Shown here in pieces: positions 7,517 to 16,780 of a stretch of DNA of 64,000 nucleotides. The first letter of the stretch is position 1, and each line of letters begins with the position of its first letter. Origin of the DNA: UBA4416 sp036676295 (GTDB lineage: Bacteria > Bacteroidota > Bacteroidia > B-17B0 > Aurantibacillaceae); assembly GCA_036676295.1 (NCBI GenBank), contig JAKFDE010000058.1:1-64000 (forward strand). Direction: 5' to 3'. The notes beneath the pieces were generated by a model. That model saw only the letters and a program-made list of their open reading frames with translations, was not told the origin of the DNA and searched no databases. The translations under genes and the position numbers were made by a program.

Positions 7517-8506
7517 CTATACTAATTTATTCTCTACCAAATATTCCGCAATCTGTACCGCATTAGTTGCAGCCCCTTTTCTTAAGTTATCGGCAACAAT
7601 CCAAAGGTTTAATGTTTTAGGTTGGGTTTCATCTCTTCTGATTCGTCCAACAAATACTTCATCTTTGTTATGCGCATTCATTGGCATCGGATAGATCTGA
7701 TTAGCAATATCATCCTGTAAGACCACACCCTTTGTGTTTTTCATAATATCAAACACATCTTTTACATCAAATTCATTTTCAAACTCAATGTTCACACTTT
7801 CGCTATGGCCACCCATTACCGGAATACGAACTGTAGTGGCAGTTACTTTGATCGAATCATCACCCATAATTTTTTGGGTTTCTTTGATCATTTTCATTTC
7901 CTCTTTGGTGTAACCATTATCCGTAAACACATCAATTTGAGGAATCACATTTAGATCGATCTTGTATTTATATGCCATTTCACCTTCTAAATTGGAACGT
8001 TCGTTCATGAGTTGAGTTACAGCTTTAACGCCTGTTCCGGTAACCGATTGGTAAGTAGAAACGACCACGCGTTTGATATTGTACTTTTTGTGTAATGGAT
8101 TTAAAACCACTACCATTTGAATAGTAGAACAATTTGGATTTGCAATGATCTTATCATTTGCTTTTAATTCATGCGCATTAATTTCAGGAACAATTAGTTT
8201 TTTAGTTGTGTCCATGCGCCACGCCGAAGAATTATCAATGACGGTAATTCCTGCTTCTGCAAATTTTGGAGCCCATTCTAAAGAAGTGCTTCCGCCGGCA
8301 GAAAATAAGGCAATGTGTGGTTTAGCGGCAATAGCATCGGTCATAGAACATATCTTATATTTTTTACCATTATAAGAAATTTCTTTACCTACTGATTTCT
8401 CAGAAGCTACAGGAATTAATTCTGTAATTGGAAAGTTGTGTTCTGCTAATACTTCTAACATTTTGGTGCCTACTAAACCTGTGGCGCCTACTACTGCAAT
8501 TTTCAT
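7517..8506 (-). CDS. asd: Aspartate-semialdehyde dehydrogenase
   Basis: 329 residues, normal length. Reduces L-aspartyl-4-phosphate to aspartate semialdehyde with NADPH, the branch point to lysine/diaminopimelate, threonine and methionine. MKIAVVGATGLVGTKML is the nucleotide-binding N-terminus, IANPNCSTIQMVV carries the catalytic cysteine, STYQSVTGTGVKAV follows, and VRIPVMGGHSESVNIEF contains the catalytic histidine. Cytosolic. It is a lone minus-strand gene, divergent from the lamin-tail gene at 8596. No promoter with a full consensus was found upstream. Confidence 0.96.
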   Translation of the reverse strand: MKIAVVGATGLVGTKMLEVLAEHNFPITELIPVASEKSVGKEISYNGKKYKICSMTDAIAAKPHIALFSAGGSTSLEWAPKFAEAGITVIDNSSAWRMDTTKKLIVPEINAHELKANDKIIANPNCSTIQMVVVLNPLHKKYNIKRVVVSTYQSVTGTGVKAVTQLMNERSNLEGEMAYKYKIDLNVIPQIDVFTDNGYTKEEMKMIKETQKIMGDDSIKVTATTVRIPVMGGHSESVNIEFENEFDVKDVFDIMKNTKGVVLQDDIANQIYPMPMNAHNKDEVFVGRIRRDETQPKTLNLWIVADNLRKGAATNAVQIAEYLVENKLV

Positions 8507-8595
8507 GATGGTATCGTTAATTAATCGGTTCCAAAGGTGTTAAATTATTCGCTATCAAAAAAATTTCTTAACTTGGTTTCTTATTATTTATTCCA

Positions 8596-11500
8596 ATGAA
8601 TCGTTTTCTTACCCTATTTATAGCTATTATTTTTTGTACAATTTCGTTTGCACAAGTAACTGATGATTTTACGGATGGAGATTTTACCGCCAGCCCAAGC
8701 TGGACACTAAACGCTCCAACTGATTTTACGGTAACAGCCGGACAATTGAAATCGGCAAACACAACCACGCCTTCCAGTTTCTATATCAGTACTCCCAGTA
8801 CTTTGGCTAATAATTGTCAGTGGGAATTTTACACCAATTTGCAATTTAATACTTCCAGTGCCAATTACGTTGATATTTATTTAGTGAGCGACCAAACGAA
8901 TCTCTTGTCCGCAACTATTAATGGGTATTTTGTTCGTATTGGCGGCACAACCGATGATGTCAGTTTATTTAAACGTACCGGCACTTTAGGTTCTGCTGTT
9001 AAAATCATTGATGGGCTTGATGGGATCACAAACGTCTCAAATAACATATTAAAAATTAAAGTTACTCGCACAGCTGCTAATTTATTTACACTGGAGCGTG
9101 ACAATACCGGCGCAGGAAACAGTTATGTTGCTGAAGGAAGTGTTTCAGATGCCACATACACAACCACTACTGTGTTTGGCTTTTATATCCAACAATCAAC
9201 GGGTTCATTTATTCAAAAACATATTTTTGATGATGTGGTAGTTGGCCCTATTGTAGTAGATGTAACGCCGCCAAGCTTAGTTAACGCTACTGCTATTACG
9301 GCAACAAATGTAGATGTATTGTTTAGCGAAAATGTAGATGTAACTACATCTCAAACCGTTTCAAATTACACCATCAATTCAGGCATTGGTATTCCTTCTT
9401 CTGCAACCCGAGACGCTAGTAATTTCAAATTGGTGCACTTAACCTTGGGAACTTCTTTAATTTCCGGTAATACTTATACGATGGATGTCAATGGGGTACA
9501 GGATTTGTCGGCAAATACAATGACGGCGTCTACTACCACCTTCAATTATTTTGTATTTGGCACGCCTAATTTTAAAGAGGTTGTTATCAATGAAATTTAT
9601 GCCGATCCATCTCCTGTTGTTGCTTTAACCGCTACAGAGTTTGTGGAGTTATATAACAGAAGCGGTAGTTCGTTCAATTTAAATGGATTGAAATTAACGG
9701 ATGGAAGTTCTATTGCTACACTTGGAACATATACATTGGCTTCGGGAGCTTATGTCATTATTTGCCCTATTGCTGATACAGCACAATTTACTGCCCTAGG
9801 TTATATGAATAAATTAGGAGTGAGTTCTTTTCCTTCTTTAAATAATGCAGGCGATAATATTTATTTTAAAACAGGAACAGGTAATGTGATTGATAGTGTT
9901 AACTATTCTGATGCCTGGTATAAAAATGCCATTAAAAAAGATGGTGGCTATACTTTAGAGCAAATTAATCCTGATCAAAGCGTGGCTTGTTCGCAAGCCA
10001 ATAATTGGATTGGGTCTAATGATCCGGATGGCGGCACTCCGGGGTTTATCAATTCTGTGTTTTCTACAGCAGCAGATGTCACCGGACCAAAAATACTGGA
10101 TATAACGGTTATCGACTCTCTGCATATTTCGATTTGTTTTGATGATGTGATCTCTGCAATGCAATTAAATACAATTTCTAATTATACGGTTAGTGGAACT
10201 ATTGGCTCGCCAACATTAGCTGTTGCTGCTAATGGAAACACTTGTGTGCAGTTGTCTTTGACGACTAAATTAATTAACGCCACAAATTATACAATAACAG
10301 TTTCAGGAATTACGGATTGTAATGGAAATGCGATCAGTCCTAATACAGGAACATTTTCTTATTATAAACATAAGGCTTATGATGTAGTGATCAATGAATT
10401 GATGCCGGATCCTGATCCTGCTATTGATCTGCCAACGGAAGAATACGTAGAGTTAAAAAACAGAACACCATTCAATATTAACTTAACAGATTGGACATTT
10501 TCTTCACCCACTTCTACTAAAAAATTGCCCAACATTACCATTAAGCCCGATAGTTTTATTGTATTAACAGGAACCGGTAACGCTAATGCTTTTTATAATT
10601 ACGGCATCCAGGCTTATGAAGTAACGAGCTTTCCTTCTTTATTAAATGATGGGACAACATTAACATTAAGAGATAGTAATGGTGTGGTTATCCATTCATT
10701 GACGTATTCATCGTCTTGGTATAATGATGCTAATAAAACGGATGGTGGCTGGAGTTTAGAACAAATAGATCCAAACAATCCTTGTGCCGGACAAAATAAC
10801 TGGCACGCTAGTACTCATATTTCAGGAGGAACACCAGGCAGACGAAATTCAGTTTTAGCATCTAATCCGGATGTAACAGCACCACAAATAGATCGTATTG
10901 CTATTGTAGATGCTGATACAATTATTGTTGTATTTACAGAAGCGTTGGACAGTATGAGTTTAACGAATCCTGCTATTTATACATTTGATAACGGATTAAC
11001 GCAACCAACACATGTGTTACCACTCGCATCCGATTTTAAAAAAGTGAGATTAAAATTATCTTCTCCAATGCAAGCAGGTGTGGTTTATCATTGCACCGTA
11101 TTAAGTGGCATTAAAGATTGCGTGGGTAATTTAGTTTCTACAGGCGTTTCAGTTCCTTTTGCTTTGCCACAAGCGCCATCATCGGGCGATGTTGTGATTA
11201 ATGAGATTTTATTTGACCCGGGAACAGTTGGAGTTGACTTTGTGGAGTTATACAACAAAAGCTCTAAAACGATTGATCTGAAAGATCTGCGCTTAGGTTC
11301 GATGGACACATTAACGGGAGTTCTAAAAGATACAGAGATCATTACTGAAGAAGGTTATCTTTTGTTTCCTGAAACATATATTGTGTTAAGTGAAGATGGT
11401 AATGCTGTAAAGCAACAATATTTAACCTCTAACCCAAAAGGATTTTTGGATGTAGTTGATCTGCCAAGTATGAATACAGATGATGACGTGGTGACTTTAA

Positions 11501-12024
11501 GTGATAAAACCGGCAACGTAATTGATAATTTGAAGTACACCAGTAAAATGCATTTTCCTTTATTGGTGAGCACTAAAGGCGTTTCGTTGGAGCGGATTGA
11601 CTTTAACAGATCAACTGATGACAAAACAAACTGGAATAGTGCCGCAGAAGCTGTTGGGTTTGCAACACCTGCCTATTTGAACTCTCAGTATTTACAAGCT
11701 GATGGGGGCAGTGGTTGGGCTATTTCAAATCCTTTATTTTCTCCGGATAATGATGGTTATAATGACGTATTAAATATCAGTTATAAGTTAGATGAACCAG
11801 GCAAAGCCGCTAATGTATTTATTTACGACAGTAAAGGAAGATTGATCAGGCATTTGGTGCGCAATGAGCAATTAGCTACTGAAGGAGTTGTTAGCTGGAA
11901 TGGGATCAATGATGATAATGAAAAAGCAGCGATCGGTATTTATGTCATCTATATTGAAACGTTTAACTTGTCGGGAAAGATCAATAAGTATAAATTAAGT
12001 TGTACACTGGCAGGTAAGTTATAA
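8596..12024 (+). CDS. Large secreted protein with three Ig-like plus lamin-tail modules
   Basis: 1142 residues with a signal peptide (MNRFLTLFIAIIFCTISFAQ). After an N-terminal lectin-like/jelly-roll region, a module of an Ig-like Big_5 domain followed by a lamin-tail domain (LTD) occurs three times. The Ig-like parts begin with DVTPP, DVTGP and DVTAP at about residues 222, 494 and 758. The LTDs begin with VVINEIYADP, VVINELMPDP and VVINEILFDP at about 328, 596 and 865. The C-terminus (NPLFSPDNDGYNDVLNISY, FIYDSKGRLIRHLVR, GIYVIYIETFN) resembles FlgD-Ig/gliding-type C-terminal domains, so export by T9SS and cell-surface adhesion are likely (inference). Its stop overlaps the comF start (TAATG). 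Confidence 0.85.
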   Translation: MNRFLTLFIAIIFCTISFAQVTDDFTDGDFTASPSWTLNAPTDFTVTAGQLKSANTTTPSSFYISTPSTLANNCQWEFYTNLQFNTSSANYVDIYLVSDQTNLLSATINGYFVRIGGTTDDVSLFKRTGTLGSAVKIIDGLDGITNVSNNILKIKVTRTAANLFTLERDNTGAGNSYVAEGSVSDATYTTTTVFGFYIQQSTGSFIQKHIFDDVVVGPIVVDVTPPSLVNATAITATNVDVLFSENVDVTTSQTVSNYTINSGIGIPSSATRDASNFKLVHLTLGTSLISGNTYTMDVNGVQDLSANTMTASTTTFNYFVFGTPNFKEVVINEIYADPSPVVALTATEFVELYNRSGSSFNLNGLKLTDGSSIATLGTYTLASGAYVIICPIADTAQFTALGYMNKLGVSSFPSLNNAGDNIYFKTGTGNVIDSVNYSDAWYKNAIKKDGGYTLEQINPDQSVACSQANNWIGSNDPDGGTPGFINSVFSTAADVTGPKILDITVIDSLHISICFDDVISAMQLNTISNYTVSGTIGSPTLAVAANGNTCVQLSLTTKLINATNYTITVSGITDCNGNAISPNTGTFSYYKHKAYDVVINELMPDPDPAIDLPTEEYVELKNRTPFNINLTDWTFSSPTSTKKLPNITIKPDSFIVLTGTGNANAFYNYGIQAYEVTSFPSLLNDGTTLTLRDSNGVVIHSLTYSSSWYNDANKTDGGWSLEQIDPNNPCAGQNNWHASTHISGGTPGRRNSVLASNPDVTAPQIDRIAIVDADTIIVVFTEALDSMSLTNPAIYTFDNGLTQPTHVLPLASDFKKVRLKLSSPMQAGVVYHCTVLSGIKDCVGNLVSTGVSVPFALPQAPSSGDVVINEILFDPGTVGVDFVELYNKSSKTIDLKDLRLGSMDTLTGVLKDTEIITEEGYLLFPETYIVLSEDGNAVKQQYLTSNPKGFLDVVDLPSMNTDDDVVTLSDKTGNVIDNLKYTSKMHFPLLVSTKGVSLERIDFNRSTDDKTNWNSAAEAVGFATPAYLNSQYLQADGGSGWAISNPLFSPDNDGYNDVLNISYKLDEPGKAANVFIYDSKGRLIRHLVRNEQLATEGVVSWNGINDDNEKAAIGIYVIYIETFNLSGKINKYKLSCTLAGKL

Positions 12025-12707
12025 TGCTCAACGATTTCCTCGCACTCATTTACCCTCGTAACTGCGTAGCTTGTAGCAATTCGCTTTACAAACACGAAGA
12101 GCAGATCTGTAATTATTGTTACTTAAACCTCCCTAAAACAAATTTTCATAAAGGCCATCAAAACCCGGTGGCATCTTTATTTTATGGACGAGTTAATTTA
12201 GAATTTGCTTCAGCCTTTTATTTATTTCAAAAGAAAGGTAGTATTCAAAAAGTATTGCATGCTATAAAATATAAGAACAACAAAGATTTGGCGGTGTTGG
12301 TTGGACAATGGTATGCTGAGGATCTGAAAGAACATGAATTGATTAAGCAAGTAGAAGCTGTTATTCCAGTACCGCTTCATGTAAAAAAATTGCAACAACG
12401 AGGGTATAACCAAAGCGAAGAGTTTGCTAATGGGTTGGCTAAAGGCTTTGATGCATCTGTTAATACAACTGTTTTGAAACGTAAGGAATTTACTTCCACT
12501 CAAACTAAAAAAAGTAAATACGAGCGATGGGAAAATGTGGAAGATAAATTTGACCTAAACAATCCTGATGAATTAAAACATAAACATGTTATTTTAGTGG
12601 ACGATGTTATCACTACAGGAGCTACTATAGAAGCCTGTTGCCAAACTTTGCAACAAATAGAGGGTATTAAAATTTCGGTATTGTGTATTGCTTACGCGAG
12701 TATGTAA
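12024..12707 (+). CDS. comF: ComF-family phosphoribosyltransferase-like protein
   Basis: 227 residues. An N-terminal zinc-ribbon-like cysteine set (RNCVACSNSL and EQICNYCYLNLP) is followed by the PRTase domain with AVIPVPLHVKKLQQRGYNQS and the PRPP-binding loop VILVDDVITTGATIEACC. This is the standard ComF architecture, associated with natural transformation and late DNA processing, although many ComF proteins have no tested role. The ATG overlaps the previous stop by one base, suggesting coupling. It converges with nfu with no bases between the stops. Confidence 0.9.
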   Translation: MLNDFLALIYPRNCVACSNSLYKHEEQICNYCYLNLPKTNFHKGHQNPVASLFYGRVNLEFASAFYLFQKKGSIQKVLHAIKYKNNKDLAVLVGQWYAEDLKEHELIKQVEAVIPVPLHVKKLQQRGYNQSEEFANGLAKGFDASVNTTVLKRKEFTSTQTKKSKYERWENVEDKFDLNNPDELKHKHVILVDDVITTGATIEACCQTLQQIEGIKISVLCIAYASM

Positions 12708-13337
12708 TTACATTGCTTCACTCACCACTTCTTTCACCGAATCGGGTAACAAGCGTTTCAATAAAGCTTCAATACCTGCTTTCAACGTCATGGTGCTGCT
12801 CGGGCAGCCGCTGCAAGAACCGCGCATCTGAACAGTAACAACGCCATCTTTTAATTCCTTAAACGTAATTAAACCGCCATCTTGTTCAACAGCCGGACGA
12901 ATGTATTGATCTAATACTTCAATAATTTTTGCTTCCACTTCATCTTTAGCCGCTACGTGTTGTGTGCTGATAAATTTGGTTTCAGTAAAGGTATTATCAA
13001 TGGCCACTTCTTGTTGAGGTAACGCCGTTACAATTAAATTACCTTTGTTTAAATAGTCAGTTAAAAAAATGCGCAATTCTAAACTGATATCATTCCAATC
13101 AACGACATCAATTTTTGTAATGGTAATATAGTTAGCCGAAATAAAAACCGTTTTTACAAATGGAAATTGAAACAATTGTTTGGCAATAGGAGCGGTTTGT
13201 GTTTCGCCGGCATTTTTATATTCGGCAGTAGCGCCTTTTTCGTTGATCAAAACTTTATTAGCAACAAATTTCATAGAAGCAGGATTTGGCGTTGCTTCAA
13301 TGTATATCGTATAAGGGATCTCTAATGTATTTTCCAT
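12708..13337 (-). CDS. NifU-family iron-sulfur scaffold/carrier (Nfu)
   Basis: 209 residues: an N-terminal Nfu_N-type domain (YIEATPNPASMKFVANKVL) and a C-terminal NifU domain (AVEQDGGLITFKELKDG, VQMRGSCSGCPSSTMTLK) whose CxxC pair binds the Fe-S cluster. It delivers clusters to cytosolic apoproteins. Plausible clients in this window are the Fe-S protein ActB at 60.3 kb and other enzymes (inference). The gene diverges from nadB at 13402. Confidence 0.93.
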   Translation of the reverse strand: MENTLEIPYTIYIEATPNPASMKFVANKVLINEKGATAEYKNAGETQTAPIAKQLFQFPFVKTVFISANYITITKIDVVDWNDISLELRIFLTDYLNKGNLIVTALPQQEVAIDNTFTETKFISTQHVAAKDEVEAKIIEVLDQYIRPAVEQDGGLITFKELKDGVVTVQMRGSCSGCPSSTMTLKAGIEALLKRLLPDSVKEVVSEAM

Positions 13338-13384
13338 GATTTTAGTCTATCCTACAAAGTTACAACAAAAGCACTAAAAATGTG

Positions 13385-13392
13385 TAATTTTG
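13385..13392 (+). promoter_or_regulatory. -7 element before nadB
   Basis: TAATTTTG ending 9 bases before the nadB ATG fits TAnnTTTG. The leader would be very short. The -33 box is not seen. Confidence 0.3.
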
Positions 13393-13401
13393 TTGAATCC
13401 T

Positions 13402-14973
13402 ATGAATTCGATTCAACATAAACCTGATTTTTTAATTATTGGTTCTGGTATTGCCGGTTTGAGTTATGCGCTTAAAGTGGCTAATTACGGCACAGTGTAT
13501 TTAGTTACTAAAAGCAATGAAGACGAAAGTAATACGAAATATGCTCAAGGCGGGATTGCCGCTGTTTGGCACGATGCGGATAGTATCGAAAAACACGTAC
13601 AAGACACCCTGAATGCCGGCGCTTATTTATGCGACGAGGAAACGGTGCGAATTGTGGTTAAGGAAGGTACTCAACGCGTGCGGGAATTGATCGAATTAGG
13701 GGCTAATTTTGATAAAACTTCTAAAGGAGAGTACGATCTGGCGAAAGAGGGTGGGCATAGTGAACACCGTATTTTGCATTACAAAGACATTACCGGTTAT
13801 GAAATTGAACGTGCCTTATTAACGCAGGTTCGTAAGCATAAAAATATTACTATTCTTGATCACCATTATGCGATTGATATTATTACTCAGCATCATTTAG
13901 GTGAAGTCGTTACTTCTCATACCGAAGGCGTTTGTTGTTTTGGGGCTTATGTACTCAATACACAAAATAACAAGATAGAAACTGTTTTAGCAAAGTTAAC
14001 GATTATGGCAACCGGCGGAGTTGGGCATGTTTATGCTACAACTACAAATCCAACGATTGCTACAGGTGATGGGATAGCAATGGTTTACAGAGCAAAAGGC
14101 CGAGTAAAAGATATGGAGTTTGTGCAGTTTCATCCAACTTCTTTATATAATCCGGGAGAGCATCCAAGTTTTTTGATTACTGAAGCCATTCGTGGTTTTG
14201 GCGCTATATTAAAAACATCGGATGGCAAAGAGTTTATGCATAAGTATGACGAGCGCGGTTCTTTAGCGCCTCGCGATATTGTAGCTCGTGCCATTGATAA
14301 TGAATTGAAGACACGTGGTGAAGACTTCGTCTTGTTGGATTGTAGACACTTGGATAGAAAAGCATTTATAGAGCATTTTCCTAATATTTATGATAAGTGT
14401 TTGGATCTGGGAATCGACCCTTTTGCTAAAATGATACCGGTTGTGCCGGCGATGCATTATTTGTGTGGAGGAATTCTAGTAGATAAACACGGACAATCAA
14501 CCATTGGTAATTTATTTGCTGTTGGCGAGTGTGCCTGTACAGGTTTGCATGGCGCTAATCGTTTAGCAAGTAATAGTTTATTGGAAGCAGTGGTCTACGC
14601 CCATCGTGCCGCCGAAAAAAGTTTAGAAATATTGCCTTCGATCCATCACAAAGAAGCTATTCCAAATTGGAATGCCGAAGGCACGGAACATGCTGAAGAA
14701 ATGGTATTGATCACACAATCGCAACGCGAGGTGCAGCAGATTATGAGTAATTATGTGGGGATTGTTCGTTCTGAATTACGTTTGAAACGTGCTTTTGATC
14801 GTTTAGAGATCTTATTTAATGAGAACGAAGCCTTGTATGAAAAAACAACGATCTCTCAAAAATTATGTGAATTGCGTAATTTAATTTGCATTGGTTATTT
14901 GATCATCAAACATGCCTCACGCCGTAAAGAAAGCATAGGCTTGCATTATATGGTGAATTATAAGAAGCAGTAA
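13402..14973 (+). CDS. nadB: L-aspartate oxidase
   Basis: 523 residues from the ATG at 13402 (a TTG four codons earlier is less likely). The FAD-dependent enzyme oxidises L-aspartate to iminoaspartate for quinolinate and NAD synthesis. FLIIGSGIAGLSYAL is the FAD dinucleotide fold, SNTKYAQGGIAAVW the flavin contact, EGGHSEHRILHYKDITGYEI the substrate region, and EFVQFHPTSLYNPGEHPSFL and FAVGECACTGLHGANRLASN the capping and C-terminal FAD parts. The helical C-terminus is present. nadA and nadC are not in this window. Confidence 0.95.
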   Translation: MNSIQHKPDFLIIGSGIAGLSYALKVANYGTVYLVTKSNEDESNTKYAQGGIAAVWHDADSIEKHVQDTLNAGAYLCDEETVRIVVKEGTQRVRELIELGANFDKTSKGEYDLAKEGGHSEHRILHYKDITGYEIERALLTQVRKHKNITILDHHYAIDIITQHHLGEVVTSHTEGVCCFGAYVLNTQNNKIETVLAKLTIMATGGVGHVYATTTNPTIATGDGIAMVYRAKGRVKDMEFVQFHPTSLYNPGEHPSFLITEAIRGFGAILKTSDGKEFMHKYDERGSLAPRDIVARAIDNELKTRGEDFVLLDCRHLDRKAFIEHFPNIYDKCLDLGIDPFAKMIPVVPAMHYLCGGILVDKHGQSTIGNLFAVGECACTGLHGANRLASNSLLEAVVYAHRAAEKSLEILPSIHHKEAIPNWNAEGTEHAEEMVLITQSQREVQQIMSNYVGIVRSELRLKRAFDRLEILFNENEALYEKTTISQKLCELRNLICIGYLIIKHASRRKESIGLHYMVNYKKQ

Positions 14974-15000
14974 ACTTTATTTGGCTCTTGCAGATAATTT

Positions 15001-15045
15001 TTCTTTGCGTAACTCTGCGTGATAATCTGTGACACTCTGCGAGAA
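15001..15045. repeat. Short interspersed CTCTGCG-type repeat
   Basis: In the gap between nadB and the minus-strand gene ending at 15052, CTTTGCGTAA, CTCTGCGTGA, ATCTGTGAC and CTCTGCGAGA follow one another about every 11-13 bases. Similar CTCTGCGT strings are known as interspersed sequence in many bacterial genomes (recollection, not searched here). Confidence 0.45.
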
Positions 15046-15051
15046 AGCAGA

Positions 15052-15399
15052 TTACAAATTCGTATCCATTTTTTTATAATGAAAGGCTAATATAGAAGTG
15101 TAAGTGATGCTAAATAATAATGACATGATTTGGTTGAAGGAAACAATATCTAAACTTAGCTGAAACAATAATTTACAGGTAGCTACTATAATTAATAAAT
15201 GAACCCCCCATCGTTTCATATGCAAAAGACCAATGCAGGAAATGAATTGTAGTGTGAGCAAAATACCTAAACCCATTGGAACAAAATCGCCCAATCGTTT
15301 AACAGACGGCGCAAAGATCATGAATAAGGAGAAGATCGTGCCAATGATCCTGCCATAAGCGATATAAGAAACTATTTTTGGTCGTTTTTCTTTTGCCAT
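15052..15399 (-). CDS. Small multi-pass membrane protein of unknown function
   Basis: 115 residues with about four hydrophobic segments (SYIAYGRIIGTIFSLFMIFA, FVPMGLGILLTLQFISCIGL, WGVHLLIIVATCKLLFQLSL, MSLLFSITYTSILAFHY). I do not recognise the family. The gene starts one base after the stop of the MacB-like permease gene on the same strand, so both are very probably cotranscribed and translationally coupled. That context hints at a role with the permease, but nothing in the sequence proves it. Confidence 0.65.
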   Translation of the reverse strand: MAKEKRPKIVSYIAYGRIIGTIFSLFMIFAPSVKRLGDFVPMGLGILLTLQFISCIGLLHMKRWGVHLLIIVATCKLLFQLSLDIVSFNQIMSLLFSITYTSILAFHYKKMDTNL

Positions 15400-15400
15400 T

Positions 15401-16645
15401 TTAATTTGTTCTGATTGCTTCTACCGGATCTAATTGAGAAGCGCCATAGGCAGGAATAAACCCACTAATAATACCAATTAATACAGAGATAGTTAAGCCT
15501 AATATAACATTAGAACGTGTCAACGTAATTTCCATATCAATAGAATCACCGGCAAATAAGGTGAGGAGGTATATGAGTAGTAATCCGATGATACCACCTA
15601 ATAAAGATAAGAACACGGCTTCAAATAAAAATTGCGCTAAAATAAAATAATTCTTAGCGCCTAAAGATTTTTGTATACCAATAATGTTAGTCCGTTCTCT
15701 AACCGATACAAACATAATATTGGCAATACCAAAGCCACCAACTAATATAGAAAAGCCTCCAATGATAGCGCCGGCAATACCAATGGCATCAAACATGCCA
15801 TCAAAATTTTTACTCAATAAATTAGTTTCATTCAAAGCAAAATCATCATCGGCTAGTGGCTTTAAACCTCTGATGCTGCGCATCACACCGGTTAATTCTT
15901 CTTTTAGTTGAACGTTAGTTACATTTGGTTTTGCCTTAACGGCAATGAAGGGATCGTTGTTTTCGGATTTTACATCCATAAATAAACGTGCAAAATTAAA
16001 AGGAACTACTATCTGATTATCCATGCTATTTCCTAACATGCTTTCTCCTTCTTTTTTAAATAAGCCAATAACCTTGCAAGTTCTGCCTGCTACTTTAATG
16101 GTTTTACCAATGGGATATTCGTTATTTGGAAAGAGACCTTCTGCAATGGCATTTCCTAATATAGCCACATTGTATCCGCCTTCTGCCTCATCCTCTCTAA
16201 AATAACGGCCGTCCACAATATCAAATGTTTTGATCTGATTGTAATCATAAGACCAACCGGAAACAATTCCGTTTTCAACGGTGTTATTCAAATGTTTTAA
16301 TACTTTACGTGAACCAATTCTGAAAGCAACAACTTCGGCACCTTTAGTTTTACGTTTTACTTCTTCAAGTTCTTTATAAGCAGGCACCGGACGGTTCATG
16401 TATTTCCACCAGGGATAACCCGGACCAAAATCCCATGGCCATTTCATTACGTACACAACATTATCTCCTAAACTTTGTACGCTACCACGAATATTGCGCT
16501 CTAAACTATCAACAATGGTAAAAACAGTAATGATGGCAAAAATACCAATAGTAATACCCAACAAACTTAAAAACGTACGCAGTTTGTTAGACACTAATGC
16601 TTGCCAGGCAAACACAATGCTTTCTTTTAAGAGGGTTAATACCAT
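15401..16645 (-). CDS. ABC transporter permease, MacB/FtsX family
   Basis: 414 residues. One N-terminal transmembrane helix (LRTFLSLLGITIGIFAIITV) is followed by a large MacB_PCD-like periplasmic domain (about residues 45-270) and three C-terminal helices of the FtsX fold (FSILVGGFGIANIMFVSVRER, LFEAVFLSLLGGIIGLLLIY, LGLTISVLIGIISGFIPAYG), ending DPVEAIRTN. Members work with a MacB-type ATPase in efflux or lipoprotein/peptide transport. No ATPase gene is adjacent, so the partner must be encoded elsewhere. Divergent from the MFS gene. Confidence 0.9.
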   Translation of the reverse strand: MVLTLLKESIVFAWQALVSNKLRTFLSLLGITIGIFAIITVFTIVDSLERNIRGSVQSLGDNVVYVMKWPWDFGPGYPWWKYMNRPVPAYKELEEVKRKTKGAEVVAFRIGSRKVLKHLNNTVENGIVSGWSYDYNQIKTFDIVDGRYFREDEAEGGYNVAILGNAIAEGLFPNNEYPIGKTIKVAGRTCKVIGLFKKEGESMLGNSMDNQIVVPFNFARLFMDVKSENNDPFIAVKAKPNVTNVQLKEELTGVMRSIRGLKPLADDDFALNETNLLSKNFDGMFDAIGIAGAIIGGFSILVGGFGIANIMFVSVRERTNIIGIQKSLGAKNYFILAQFLFEAVFLSLLGGIIGLLLIYLLTLFAGDSIDMEITLTRSNVILGLTISVLIGIISGFIPAYGASQLDPVEAIRTN

Positions 16646-16746
16646 GGAATAAATATAAGAGTAAATGTGTGGATTGTTTTATTTTTTATGTTAACGGTAG
16701 TTGAATTTGATAGAGGGAGATTAGCACTACTTTAACACTTATAGCT

Positions 16747-16754
16747 TATTTTTG
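16747..16754 (+). promoter_or_regulatory. -7 element before the MFS transporter
   Basis: TATTTTTG, 26 bases before the ATG at 16781, fits TAnnTTTG. The -33 region is not convincing. Confidence 0.35.
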
Positions 16755-16780
16755 TTTACTGAACATGTCTTATTTATTCT

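Noticed and set aside
7322..7525. Open frame of 67 codons in the gap before asd
   Set aside because: It starts at TTG, crosses the GC-rich hairpin and the asd 3' end, and shows no protein-like pattern.
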